Below, piece by piece: positions 17,170 to 26,400 of a DNA stretch of 45,520 nucleotides. Positions within the stretch are counted from its first letter, which is position 1, and every line of letters begins with the position of its first letter. The translations under genes and the position numbers were made by a program. This DNA comes from Nostoc sp. RI_552. GTDB lineage: Bacteria > Cyanobacteriota > Cyanobacteriia > Cyanobacteriales > Nostocaceae. The notes under the pieces were generated by a model. That model saw nothing but the letters and a program-made list of their open reading frames with translations. It had not been told where the DNA came from and ran no database searches. The stretch lies in contig WGNO01000012.1 of assembly GCA_016124525.1 (NCBI GenBank), positions 1 through 45,520 of the forward strand. Reading direction: 5' to 3'.

Positions 17170-18423
17170 TCAATCCCTAGTGCGTATCTGGCGATTGGCG
17201 GCATTCTCGGCTCGTACCATAGCTGATTGTAAAGGTTGTTGCCCAAGTAAGGCACTAATAAATTGATTATCAAAATTGTTAGCGATGGTTGCCGGATATT
17301 TACCTATCTGCCATGTTGTCCCATAATCGATACCAGCCACGAGTGGCGATCGCAGGGGGTCTTGGTCATAACCTAATTGTGCCGCTACGGATGTTCGCGT
17401 AGGCAATGCAAAACCTGTACCAGTCCATTTTGCCATTCCTTCCTTGCCAGTGAGATAAGAAATCAACTCCCAGGCTGTGGCTTTATGTTGTGACTGTTTA
17501 TTCATTACATAGGCAACAGTAAACACCATAGTACCTTTTTTGTCATTAATAGTAGGCACTTCTGCGGTAGCAAACTCCAAATCCGGAAAAGTCGTTTCTA
17601 AGTAAGGAATAGCCCAATTACCGTCAATTACCATTGCTACCCTGCTTTGACCAAACATTTCCGTACCTGAATTAGTACCGACATCAGTAGCTTGGGCAGA
17701 AGTGCCGTCTTTTTGATACTGGTCAATTACCAACTGCAATCCCTGCAAAGCTTCGGGAGTAGCAAAAGCAGCATTACCATTTTCATCAACTACTTTTCCC
17801 CCAAAAGCAGTAATTTTGTAAGCTTGATTACTCAACTGTGGTGTTACTCCAAAGCCGTATTTACTGAGTTTCCCCGTCAAAACTTTTGAGTAGGTGCGTA
17901 ATTCATCCCAATTACTGGGGGGACTGCTTAAACCTGCCGCTGCAAAAGCCTTTTGATTATAAAATAAAGCCAGAGTAGAATAGTCCTTGGGAAGACCATA
18001 GATATTATCTTTGTACTTAAAATTATCCAGCAAACCTTCCTCAAAGTCCTCTAGGTCAAATTCGGGAGTAATATAAGTATTTAAGGGTTCTAGAAGGTTC
18101 TGGCTCATCAAGAAAGGGGCTTCTACAGATTCCAAATAGAAGACATCAGGAGCAGCTTCCCCAATCAAGCGGGTAGTGAGCACATCCATATATTGGTCAG
18201 AAATTACCTCATATTTGACCTTGATATGTGGATGCTCTAACTCAAAGTCTTGTAGTAACTGTTTTAATAATTTTTGTTCTATGGGATTACCAGCCCAACC
18301 ACTTAGTTTAATAGTGACGGTGGTATTTGTCTGGTTTGACAATGGGAAATTTTGGTAGCTGATCACAGCGATGGCCATGGCCATTAGCAGTCCAAAAAAT
18401 TGCACCCAGGTTTTTTTGACCAC
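17170..18423 (-). CDS. Sugar ABC transporter substrate-binding protein
   Basis: The 417-residue protein has an N-terminal hydrophobic signal (VQFFGLLMAMAIAVISY, residues 8-24) without a lipobox cysteine. A cluster-1 (MalE/UgpB-type) solute-binding fold follows: TVTIKLSGWAGNPIEQKLL near 35-53, GEAAPDVFYLE near 92-102, LPKDYSTLALFYNQKAF near 143-159, and GNWAIPYLE. The start is GTG 18423; no ATG lies in frame nearby. It acts in the periplasm and probably feeds the permeases encoded at 13919-14824 and 12931-13785 on the same strand. The operon appears interrupted by pyrC and a tnpB relic. The ligand is unknown. Confidence 0.9.
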   Translation of the reverse strand: MVKKTWVQFFGLLMAMAIAVISYQNFPLSNQTNTTVTIKLSGWAGNPIEQKLLKQLLQDFELEHPHIKVKYEVISDQYMDVLTTRLIGEAAPDVFYLESVEAPFLMSQNLLEPLNTYITPEFDLEDFEEGLLDNFKYKDNIYGLPKDYSTLALFYNQKAFAAAGLSSPPSNWDELRTYSKVLTGKLSKYGFGVTPQLSNQAYKITAFGGKVVDENGNAAFATPEALQGLQLVIDQYQKDGTSAQATDVGTNSGTEMFGQSRVAMVIDGNWAIPYLETTFPDLEFATAEVPTINDKKGTMVFTVAYVMNKQSQHKATAWELISYLTGKEGMAKWTGTGFALPTRTSVAAQLGYDQDPLRSPLVAGIDYGTTWQIGKYPATIANNFDNQFISALLGQQPLQSAMVRAENAANRQIRTRD

Positions 18424-18630
18424 AACATATAAAAGTATCTTTACTCTCAGTTATATCCTTTGGGTCTGTAAATTTATATTTAAATAATTTATATTTTTGT
18501 TGAGAAATGTAATACCAAGTGACAAATAAAGAAATAATTATTACCAAAATTTAGTTACGAATTAGTTACAAAATTGCATTTCCTCAATAGATGGACTCAT
18601 GGCGGGGTGTGCTACCCCTAAACATAAGTT

Positions 18631-20016
18631 ATGACTTCTGTTAATTTTAAAACAACCGTAGTAAATCTGGAAATTACCCAAATTACCGCATTGCCAAGAG
18701 TGCTTGCTCCCACTCCTCGCCCTAGCAAAAATGCGATTCGTACGAGTTTAAAAGCCTCAACTCTAGATGCGGTGTTTGCAGCAGTTTTTTCCCTCACTAC
18801 TAGCGGAATTTTGTTGAGTAATTTTCTAGTAGAATTAGATGCCAGTCCAGTAGTATTTGGGTTACTATGCTCAATTCCAATGCTAGTAAATATCATTCAA
18901 CCCTTGGGCGCTTACCTATCAGAACGTACTACCAGCCGCTTTCAGTATTCTCTAGGAACTCATGGTATTGGTAGGTTACTGTGGGTCATTTTAGTTATAG
19001 GTATTGCAGGGTTGACCTGGGGAGGTTGTAATCAGCATCAACTAGTGATATTGACACTATTAATCCTTTTTTTGAGCCATCTTTTAGCGGGACTAGGAAG
19101 TGCATCTTGGCTTAGTTGGCTAGCAATGATAGTTCCCCGAAAGTTGCGAGGTAGGTATTTTGGGATACGCAATAGTGCGGCAAGTTTGACAAATTTGCTT
19201 TGTTTGCCTTTAGCGGGTTTAGCAGTGTCACATTGGCGGGGCGGAACTTTACAAGGTTATGGCTTAGTACTATTCATAGGTATTGTCTTTGGAATTGTGG
19301 GATTGGGATGCCAATATTTTAAAGTTGATGTAAATCCACAATTACAGAATACTGTTTGCAATTACCCTGTCCAAAATGAATTTAATAGTGAATTAATTTG
19401 CTCATCAAAAAACACTCCCCTACAGAACCAACTAACAAGCAAAATTTGGAAAAACTCTAACTTCTTGATATTTTTGGTTTATTTCAGCTGTTGGATGTTT
19501 GCGGTTAATCTCAGCGCCCCTTTTTTTACTCTGTATATGCTAGATACCTTGGATTTAGATATCAGTTGGGTATCACTATATAACAGTTTACAAGCAGGGG
19601 CAAATTTATTGATGCTGATTTTGTGGGGAAAATTGGCAGACAGAATTGGTAATCGTCCTATTTTAATATTTGTGGGGATTTTAGTTGCCATCACACCACT
19701 TTTGTGGTTAGGAATTGGTAGCAAATTCCTTGATGTTTGGCTATGGATACCAATATTACATATTTTACTTGGATGCACTGGAGCAGCCATGGATTTGTGT
19801 AATAATAATGTGCAGTTGGAAATTGCACCAATTCAAAATCAGTCGATTTACTTTGCCATGGCAGGTGCTATTGCTGGGGCTGGCGGTGCTTTAGGTACAA
19901 CCATTGGCAGCTTGATGGCACAATTTACTAATTGTGGCGGCTTACTGGGATTATTTGCCTTATCTAGCTTGTTCCGCCTAATAGCACTTGTACCGCTCAT
20001 ATTTTTGCGGGAGTGA
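18631..20016 (+). CDS. Major facilitator superfamily transporter
   Basis: The 461-residue protein has about 12 hydrophobic segments and the MFS cytoplasmic-loop signature GKLADRIGNRPILIF near 330-344. A central hydrophilic loop (about 230-265) joins the halves. Residues 1-35 are hydrophilic; the first helix region is SLKASTLDAVFAAVFSLTTS. The substrate cannot be inferred. ATG 18631 is the first plausible start. It is divergent from the sugar-binding-protein gene with a 207-base spacer and ends 75 bases before the convergent accD. Confidence 0.85.
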   Translation: MTSVNFKTTVVNLEITQITALPRVLAPTPRPSKNAIRTSLKASTLDAVFAAVFSLTTSGILLSNFLVELDASPVVFGLLCSIPMLVNIIQPLGAYLSERTTSRFQYSLGTHGIGRLLWVILVIGIAGLTWGGCNQHQLVILTLLILFLSHLLAGLGSASWLSWLAMIVPRKLRGRYFGIRNSAASLTNLLCLPLAGLAVSHWRGGTLQGYGLVLFIGIVFGIVGLGCQYFKVDVNPQLQNTVCNYPVQNEFNSELICSSKNTPLQNQLTSKIWKNSNFLIFLVYFSCWMFAVNLSAPFFTLYMLDTLDLDISWVSLYNSLQAGANLLMLILWGKLADRIGNRPILIFVGILVAITPLLWLGIGSKFLDVWLWIPILHILLGCTGAAMDLCNNNVQLEIAPIQNQSIYFAMAGAIAGAGGALGTTIGSLMAQFTNCGGLLGLFALSSLFRLIALVPLIFLRE

Positions 20017-20058
20017 CGAACTTGGCAGTGGGAACTGGGGAAATGAAAAAGGATTGTT

Positions 20059-20080
20059 CCAATTCCCAATTCCCAATTCC
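20059..20080. repeat. Short tandemly repeated heptanucleotide (CCAATTC)x3
   Basis: Three perfect consecutive CCAATTC units lie in the 75-base space between the convergent MFS and accD stop codons. Such heptanucleotide arrays are characteristic of heterocyst-forming cyanobacteria. Confidence 0.75.
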
Positions 20081-20091
20081 TTATTTTGTAG

Positions 20092-21042
20092 CTATTCAGC
20101 TGCTGTGGAACTCAAAGTCATGGTTTCCCATAGCACCATAGAATGTGTAGTCGGTATGGGTTGGTGCAGAGCAATTAGCTGGGCCAAAGTTGTCTTTAAT
20201 TGCGTGCGGGGTACAATGTCATCTACAAAACCGTGTTTTAACAAATCTTCTGCAGTTTGAAAATCTTCTGGTAATTTTTCTCGCAGGGTTTGCTCAATCA
20301 CTCGCCGACCTGCAAAGCCAATGGTTGCTTTCGGTTCTGCAATAATAATATCTCCCAACATGGCAAAACTAGCAGTGACACCTCCTGTGGTAGGATTTGC
20401 CAATACGGGAATGTATAGTAGTCTAGCTTGACGATGACGTTCTAATGCGGCGGAAATTTTAGCCATTTGCATTAAGGAAAGCATTCCTTCTTGCATTCTC
20501 GCCCCACCAGAGGTACAGACAATCACCACAGGATAACGTCGCTGAGTTGCTTGCTCAATCAAGCGGGTAAGTTTTTCTCCTACCACAGAACCCATACTAC
20601 CACCCATAAAGCGGAAATCCATTACACCAAGGGCAATGGGCAAACCGTCGATTTGACCCAAACCCGTTTTCACTGCGTCTACTAACCCAAGTTTGGCCTC
20701 CATTTCCCGCAGGCGTTCGCCATAGGGTTTGCGATCCCGAAATTGTAGGGGATCAGTTGGGCGCAAATGCTCATCTATTGGTTGCCAGGTGTTGGTATCT
20801 ATCAACTGGCGTATACGCTCGTCGCTATCCACTCGATTATGATGTCCACATTCAACGCAGACCATCAGGTTAGCTTTCAGGTCTTTTGCATAGGATAACA
20901 CGCCACATTTCGGACACTTATGCCAGAGCCCATCAGCTATTTCCCGTTCTTGGCGTTCTAAATTAGTAGATCCTGATTTCCGTCGATTTGCAAACCAATC
21001 TAACAGAGACTTTAAACCACGTGATTCTTCGTTGTTTGCCAT
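20092..21042 (-). CDS. accD: Acetyl-CoA carboxylase carboxyltransferase subunit beta
   Basis: AccD pairs with AccA to transfer the carboxyl group from biotin to acetyl-CoA, the first step of fatty acid synthesis. The 316-residue protein has the N-terminal zinc ribbon (Cys43, Cys46, Cys62, Cys65) and the crotonase-fold transferase core, including [16 protein letters not shown] near 148-163 and the oxyanion-hole glycines in [12 protein letters not shown] near 175-186. [14 protein letters not shown] and [12 protein letters not shown] follow as expected. ATG 21042 opens [20 protein letters not shown]. It stands alone between a heptad repeat and a long degenerate spacer. Confidence 0.97.
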   Translation of the reverse strand: MANNEESRGLKSLLDWFANRRKSGSTNLERQEREIADGLWHKCPKCGVLSYAKDLKANLMVCVECGHHNRVDSDERIRQLIDTNTWQPIDEHLRPTDPLQFRDRKPYGERLREMEAKLGLVDAVKTGLGQIDGLPIALGVMDFRFMGGSMGSVVGEKLTRLIEQATQRRYPVVIVCTSGGARMQEGMLSLMQMAKISAALERHRQARLLYIPVLANPTTGGVTASFAMLGDIIIAEPKATIGFAGRRVIEQTLREKLPEDFQTAEDLLKHGFVDDIVPRTQLKTTLAQLIALHQPIPTTHSMVLWETMTLSSTAAE

Positions 21043-22172
21043 TTTTATCTTTTTTTTAATTGGATATGAGGTTGAAAACGTATCTAGTCACTATGGGATG
21101 CCGAGGTAAAAAAGTTTTCAGTCCAGAGCAAAGAGTTATAACTCTTGTAACCTACGCTTTCAAAGTCTCCATATTTGCTCTTGTACAAATGCAAATAACA
21201 CCCCATTTTGACTTTTGATTCTTGACTACATCTCAAATTACGCTTGTCAGCAGTTTAGACCTTATTTTGCATCATTGCTTGCCAGCTTAACGAAAATGCT
21301 GATGTCAACACAAGTCTTTTGCTAACCTGAATTGTGTAAAATGATTACCCCAGTCAAGGTCATTGAAACATCAACCCCTAAATAAGAAGCATTTTCTTCA
21401 ACCCAACGGGAACCATTCGCCCCAATAAATCATTCCTGTTACTAGTTTGTAAACTTGGTGTCTACACTTGTGCTTGAATTAATCTTCTCCCCTGGGGAGA
21501 AGGGTCTTACCCAGGCTAGAGCGGCTATATAGACACACTTATACTTGCCAATGGTTATTCTTTATTAAGAGCGTGATACCAGTTACAAGCTAATTTTACC
21601 AAAAGCTAAAACAGACATGGGGTAATGACCGCTACAAACACAGGATTAGAGACTGAGGATTAAGGCTAAAATGCTTGATCACCTTGACATAACGCCAATA
21701 GCCAGATCTAAAAAGTCCAGTCACCTATTGTGAAAATAGAAATGTGCAATCTCTAAAACATGATAAAAAATTACACCAGTTATCCCCTCTACCACAGGAT
21801 AACGGATACAAATCTGAGTTTTAGAATCACAGCATTGCCCTCTTAACCATAATCATTCCAGCCCAGGGAAATGATCCTCAGCTTTGAGCTGGTTTAAACA
21901 ACGAGGACATTGAGAAGGCAGCCATAAAGCAGATAACCTCGCCTGTAACGGATAAGCTACAAGATTAATCGAGCTGTGAATAGATGCACCCAACAACAAA
22001 AAATCACAACAAAAAACCAATGATACTCGCCGGGACGACCATCAAAACATCGATGTAATCTTTTGTCATTTTTATATACTACTGTGCAGTTTTGTTTCTG
22101 GTTTTCCACAGAAATCTCAAGACATTTTCAGAGCGTATACATCTGTGACAAAAGTTAATTAATGATTAATGA
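21043..22172. other. Long degenerate spacer
   Basis: No intact gene is seen in these 1130 bases. A near-perfect palindrome at 21484-21502 (CTTCTCCCC-T-GGGGAGAAG) is terminator-like. On the reverse strand about 62 codons stay open between about 22047 and 21860, including CCDFLLLGASIHSSINLVAY and ALWLPSQCPRC with one CxxC, which looks like a fragment of an unrecognised gene; no ATG opens it. The rest shows scattered stops in all frames, consistent with gene decay. Confidence 0.4.
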
Positions 22173-22508
22173 CTAATACATATGTGATTCAATTTGACTT
22201 AATGTTATGAAACATTCTTGGGGTAAAAGTACTGGTTGGTTAGTAAAAATCACTTTACCCCGTAAAGTAATGTGATTAATTGCTACTCCTGAAGGCCTTC
22301 CAGCTATTTCAGGATGTACCTCACAGTGGATATAGTAAATCTGCCCGGCTGCTCTGATTAAGGCTGGATCAATCAAAGGAGATTGGTTTTTAGAGGCAGT
22401 AAATTTGGCTTGTTCTTGTCGTAATGCTTGCACTATCGACTGTTCTATAATTACTAGACTTGTATTTAGTTTATCGGATAGAGTCAGAAAATGTTGCCAA
22501 AATGCCAA
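22173..22508 (-). CDS. Conserved-looking hypothetical protein
   Basis: I do not recognise this 111-residue protein. It is soluble, with no signal peptide or membrane helix. The N-terminal half is helical (FWQHFLTLSDKLNTSLVIIEQ); the C-terminal half is beta-rich, including QIYYIHCEVHPEI, INHITLRGKVIF and CFITLSQIESHMY. It is transcribed in the same direction as leuB and begins 14 bases after the leuB stop, so it is probably the second gene of a leuB transcript. Codon use does not stand out from its neighbours. A link to leucine synthesis cannot be claimed from position alone. Confidence 0.65.
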   Translation of the reverse strand: MAFWQHFLTLSDKLNTSLVIIEQSIVQALRQEQAKFTASKNQSPLIDPALIRAAGQIYYIHCEVHPEIAGRPSGVAINHITLRGKVIFTNQPVLLPQECFITLSQIESHMY

Positions 22509-22522
22509 ATTTTAGATGAATG

Positions 22523-23611
22523 TTATGCCTTTTCCATGGCTGTCATTAGTGATTGACCCATTGCACGACAACCTAAAAGATTCATGCCAGGGGACATAAT
22601 ATCACCTGTGCGATGGCCTTGTGCCAAAACTTGCAGGACAGCCTGTTCTATCTTTTCCGCGGCTTTTGGCTCATTTAAACCGTAGCGTAACATCATGGCC
22701 GCACTCAAAACCTGAGCTAGAGGATTAGCTTTATCCTCTCCGGCAATATCAGGTGCGGAACCGTGGACTGGTTCAAATACACCAGGGCCAGAAGCACCCA
22801 AACTAGCAGAGGGTAACATACCGATACTACCAGTTAGCATGGCAGCTGCATCCGAGAGAATATCACCAAATAAATTTCCAGTGACAATAGTATCAAACTG
22901 CTTAGGAGCTCGTACCAGTTGCATAGCCGCGTTATCCACGTACAAGTGAGATAACTCCACATCGGGATATTCTCGGGCTAGTTGAGTCATGCGATCGCGC
23001 CACAACTGAGATACTTCCAAGACGTTGGCTTTATCAACGGAACAAAGTTTTCCACCTCGTTTCCGGGCTGCTTCAAAGGCTACTCGCCCAATGCGATCAA
23101 TTTCTGATTCTGTGTAAACCATTGTATTGATACCGCGTTTCTCTTTGGTATCAGTGGTAAAAATTCCCTTGGGTTTACCAAAATAAATACCACCAGTAAG
23201 TTCGCGCACCACCATAATATCTACGCCTTCCACTACTTCCCGTTTTAAAGTAGAAGCATCAATTAATTGGGGCAAAATTTGCGCCGGGCGGAGATTGGCA
23301 AATAATCCCAGTCCTGCACGGAGTCCTAACAATCCTGCTTCTGGGCGTGAATTGGATGGTAAGGAATCCCACTTATAACCACCAATAGCAGCCAGTAAGA
23401 CGGCATCACTGTGGCGGCAAGTATCTAGAGTTACAGATGGTAGAGGTTCTCCTGTAGCATCAATTGCAGCGCCGCCAATCAGAGCTTCTGAAAATTCAAA
23501 TTGAATATCAAATTGTTTACCTACAACTTTGAGCACATCTACCGCTACAGCCATAATTTCAGGGCCAATGCCATCGCCGGGGAGTAGGGTAATGCGGTAG
23601 TTCTGGGTCAT
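22523..23611 (-). CDS. leuB: 3-isopropylmalate dehydrogenase
   Basis: LeuB oxidises and decarboxylates 3-isopropylmalate with NAD+ in leucine synthesis. The 362-residue protein has the family's normal length. It shows [21 protein letters not shown] at the N-terminus, the substrate arginines in [12 protein letters not shown] and [16 protein letters not shown] near 95-150, the lysine of [15 protein letters not shown] near 192-206, and the metal-binding aspartates in [15 protein letters not shown] near 245-259. ATG 23611 is the expected start. leuA, acting earlier in the pathway, lies about 20 kb away on the other strand. Confidence 0.97.
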   Translation of the reverse strand: MTQNYRITLLPGDGIGPEIMAVAVDVLKVVGKQFDIQFEFSEALIGGAAIDATGEPLPSVTLDTCRHSDAVLLAAIGGYKWDSLPSNSRPEAGLLGLRAGLGLFANLRPAQILPQLIDASTLKREVVEGVDIMVVRELTGGIYFGKPKGIFTTDTKEKRGINTMVYTESEIDRIGRVAFEAARKRGGKLCSVDKANVLEVSQLWRDRMTQLAREYPDVELSHLYVDNAAMQLVRAPKQFDTIVTGNLFGDILSDAAAMLTGSIGMLPSASLGASGPGVFEPVHGSAPDIAGEDKANPLAQVLSAAMMLRYGLNEPKAAEKIEQAVLQVLAQGHRTGDIMSPGMNLLGCRAMGQSLMTAMEKA

Positions 23612-23810
23612 ACTAAATTTTTATGAGGTAAATGCTTGTAGATCAAATATCATACTAAATTTGAACAGGACTCGATGAGATTTTATTGATGTTGCGTAAA
23701 ACCCCATCCCGTTGTGGGTGGGGATGTAGGCACAGCGAAATACCCCTTATTTTGCACTATCCAAGATATTCAAATGACCCAGAAGAAGAAAGTGAACCTT
23801 AGCTAGACAT

Positions 23811-23929
23811 TTATTTGTTACAAGGAATTAGCGGGAGCGTGAAAGCCCCTGAGTTAATCGCTACATTCAGATCCCTATCCATGGAGTGTCCAGAACTTCC
23901 GTGGATGCTTGTCTATTTATCTGTCAATT
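23811..23929 (-). mobile_element. Internally deleted IS607-type derivative (end repeat plus tnpB 3' end)
   Basis: On the reverse strand a 29-base segment (23929-23901) matches 26083-26111 at 27 of 29 positions. It leads directly into a frame reading GSSGHSMDRDLNVAINSG then AFTLPLIP, stopping at 23811. This is the last zinc-ribbon half and RuvC-III region of an IS607-type TnpB; tnpA and most of tnpB are missing. It looks like a short non-autonomous derivative. The surrounding gap 23612-24195 also holds a C/G-rich hairpin (CCCCATCCC near 23702-23710 with GGGTGGGG near 23716-23723) and another near 24034-24059. Confidence 0.6.
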
Positions 23930-24195
23930 ATAAGAAAATCGAGGGAGCCAAAACCACCGAGATGATCTACTTTTGGTTGTGAGTGACAAAAAGATGTAAA
24001 CCCAGCAGTAAATGTTCCCAATCTAGCAAAAAATAGGGGAGGGCATCCCCGTTCCCCTAGCGTGCCGTCAGGCATATTAACGCTACAGGAGTTGAAGCCT
24101 CTACTTTCCTTAGCCTAAGCCTGGTTGACCAAGTTTTGACGGTGAATGTAGAATTTATTAGCCTTTAGGCAGGAGAGTGTCAAGAATTACCCTCT

Positions 24196-25155
24196 CTACC
24201 AATTCCACATCACAGGATTTTCATCGAGATGGTGAGTAACAGTGGATCCAATGGTATCAATTTCTGCTAATTCTTCCCTAGAAAGTTGAACATCAACAGC
24301 GTGGGCGTTGTCTTGTGCTTGTTCGGGATAACGTGCTCCCGCGATGGCGCTTGTTTGGGGTTGGGCAATTAACCAAGCCAATGCCAACTGAGCCAAGGTA
24401 CAATTATGACGAGCCGCCATGGGACGGAGTTTTTCTACAGCTTCGTGAGCTCGTGCAAAGTTTTCCCCTTGAAACAACTTATTTTTAGCACGGTTATCTC
24501 CTGGGTCAAATTTATGACCAGGGGCAAATTTTCCTGTTAACAATCCTTGGGCTAAAGATGAATACGCCAAGATAGAAATGTTATTCTCAATACAATAGGG
24601 CATGGCATCCTTTTCTACCTGTCGCCAAAATAAGGAATAAGGAGGCTGTAAGCTATCAATACGTCCATACTGTGCAGCTTCCGCCAGTTGATCACAAGAA
24701 AAATTAGAAACACCAATGGAGCGAATTTTTCCTTGTTGTTTTAGTTGATTCAAAGCCGCCATAGTTTCTTCAATAGGGACTATTTCAGTATTGAAAGACC
24801 CAGCAGGCCAATGTATCTGGTAAAGGTCGATGTAGTCAGTTTTGAGGTTTTTTAATGAGCGATGGCAAGCTGCAATAACTAAATCATACTTGAGATGATT
24901 GGCAAAAACTTTGGAAGCATACTCTACGCGATCGCGAACATCAGATAAAGCTGCGGCTATGATTTGCTCAGAATGTCCTTCCCCGTACATTTCCGCAGTA
25001 TCAATTGTGGTAATACCAGATGCAAAGGCGGCTCGGATAGTTTTAATCGAATCATTATCCTCAATTCCCGTCCACATTACCTTGCCTGCTTGCCAAGTCC
25101 CCATGATAATAGGTGTAATTTGGATATCTGATGTCCCCAATCTTCGCTTTTCCAT
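24196..25155 (-). CDS. Aldo/keto reductase
   Basis: The 319-residue protein is a full-length NADPH-dependent aldo/keto reductase with the whole catalytic tetrad visible: Asp52 and Tyr57 (TIDTAEMYGEG), Lys82 (ASKVF) and His115 (LYQIHWP). SIGVSNFSCDQL near 161-172 and the late AQLALAWLIAQP and AIAGARYPEQA complete the TIM barrel and cofactor site. It opens MEKRRLGTSDIQITPIIMGT, typical of the cyanobacterial and plant-like branch. The physiological substrate is not predictable. ATG 25155 is well placed. It is flanked on both sides by IS607-type relics in opposite orientation. Confidence 0.93.
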   Translation of the reverse strand: MEKRRLGTSDIQITPIIMGTWQAGKVMWTGIEDNDSIKTIRAAFASGITTIDTAEMYGEGHSEQIIAAALSDVRDRVEYASKVFANHLKYDLVIAACHRSLKNLKTDYIDLYQIHWPAGSFNTEIVPIEETMAALNQLKQQGKIRSIGVSNFSCDQLAEAAQYGRIDSLQPPYSLFWRQVEKDAMPYCIENNISILAYSSLAQGLLTGKFAPGHKFDPGDNRAKNKLFQGENFARAHEAVEKLRPMAARHNCTLAQLALAWLIAQPQTSAIAGARYPEQAQDNAHAVDVQLSREELAEIDTIGSTVTHHLDENPVMWNW

Positions 25156-25824
25156 GATGCCTTCCTAGTGAGTATTTATGAATATTTATATTCCTTGTCT
25201 AGATCATATTTACCAATTAAACTAAGTTGCTCAATCACCCAACCGACTCATTTCCAAAACCCTAGGTGAGAGACATATACACCACTTCCTACCTACTCGA
25301 TTGAATGTAAATCATTAACTGGAACCAAGGAACAATACCCAGAATTAAAAAGTGTCCATTCTCCGGTATTGCAACAAACACCGAGGGGAGGGGCCCATTA
25401 GCCGGGTAAATTCATTCCTTGTCTGATTTGTCATGAGTCAAAACAAATAATCTGATGCTGTAATTTTTGCCTAAATGGTAGTTATTGTTACATACATTCA
25501 CAAAAACCACAGTTACCATGAGAAAAATCTTGTTCACACAGTAGTAACAATTACCTAATCTAATAAAATCATTGAGGATAGAAAAAGGTAAAAAACAAAT
25601 ATTTGCTTTAACCTCATTCCCCGAAGGAAACCATTAATTACTACCCATTACCAACTAAATAACTTTGGTCTTTTATTACAACACAGAATCAATCAAACAT
25701 TTGTGACATTGGAATTACCAATTACACAAGTAGTGATGGGATAAAAAATTATCCCACACCACCGAGGCGGATGTTGACAAAATTCTGCCAATATGCAAAT
25801 AAGCCAAACTTAAAGGAGTTTGCC
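25156..25824. other. Spacer between divergent genes, nothing recognised
   Basis: This 669-base region separates the aldo/keto reductase and the 87-residue gene, which point away from each other, so it must hold both promoters. It is very AT-rich to the right of 25430. I see no relic frame or RNA gene; the ribosome binding site AAAGGAG at 25812-25818 belongs to the next gene. Confidence 0.45.
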
Positions 25825-26088
25825 ATGGAACGTCAAATGTGCTGGTTATCAAAGTCTAGCGGCGATGGAGAGAAAATTTTGCATTTGCAAGCAGCGCCCA
25901 ATCAACCTTGGCGGCCCTACACAGCTTTTCCGCAATTTGCAGTACCCGACTATCAAGTTCCCGGTGGTTCTAAAGGTTGGGCAACTTATCAAAAACTTCT
26001 CAAAGCAGGCTGGACTTTAGTACCTAGTGCAAGGGCAAATGAGTTTAGCAGCAGCTATGCAGAATCAATTAGAGTAATCCCTAATTGA
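25825..26088 (+). CDS. Small conserved hypothetical protein (87 residues)
   Basis: ATG 25825 lies 6 bases after a strong AAAGGAG box, so I prefer it to the longer open frame beginning at TTG 25771. The product is soluble and rich in Trp and Pro: MCWLSKSSGDGEKILHLQA, NQPWRPYTAFPQFAVPDYQV, GGSKGWATYQKLLKAGWTLV. It resembles small conserved cyanobacterial proteins of unknown role from memory. The stop codon (26086-26088) lies inside a 29-base repeat that begins an IS607-type relic, so the last one or two residues may have been changed by insertion. Confidence 0.75.
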   Translation: MERQMCWLSKSSGDGEKILHLQAAPNQPWRPYTAFPQFAVPDYQVPGGSKGWATYQKLLKAGWTLVPSARANEFSSSYAESIRVIPN

Positions 26089-26400
26089 CAGATAAATAGA
26101 CAAACATCTACACCTATAGACGCACCTCATGAGTTTGGTGCAAAAATCCCTGTGTCAGTCAAAACATTGCAAAGATTTGATGTATCAGGAAAACTTCCTG
26201 CTAAAAAAACTTGATCAACACATCGTTTTTACACTGAAAATGAAAAAATCTACCACTGTGGAAGTTGTGGACATTCCATGGCTAGGGATATGAACACGGC
26301 GATTAACTCATGGCGTTTTCCTAGAGCGGGAAAGCTTACTGAGGGACGAATGCAAAATGTCAAATGGCAGATTAGAAACTTACAGGCCTCTGGGGAAACC
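26083..26400 (+). mobile_element. IS607-type relic: tnpA start fused to tnpB end
   Basis: After the shared 29-base end repeat (26083-26111), one plus-strand frame from about 26131 reads FGAKIPVSVKTLQRFDVSGK then LPAKKT, stop, STHRFYTENE: the MerR-like DNA-binding start of an IS607 serine transposase (TnpA). It continues in the same frame into IYHCGSCGHSMARDMNTAIN, the zinc-ribbon/RuvC-III end of TnpB. The transposase catalytic domain and most of TnpB are therefore deleted and the two ends joined. An in-frame TGA interrupts the tnpA part. The relic abuts the 3' end of ggt on the other strand. Confidence 0.7.
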
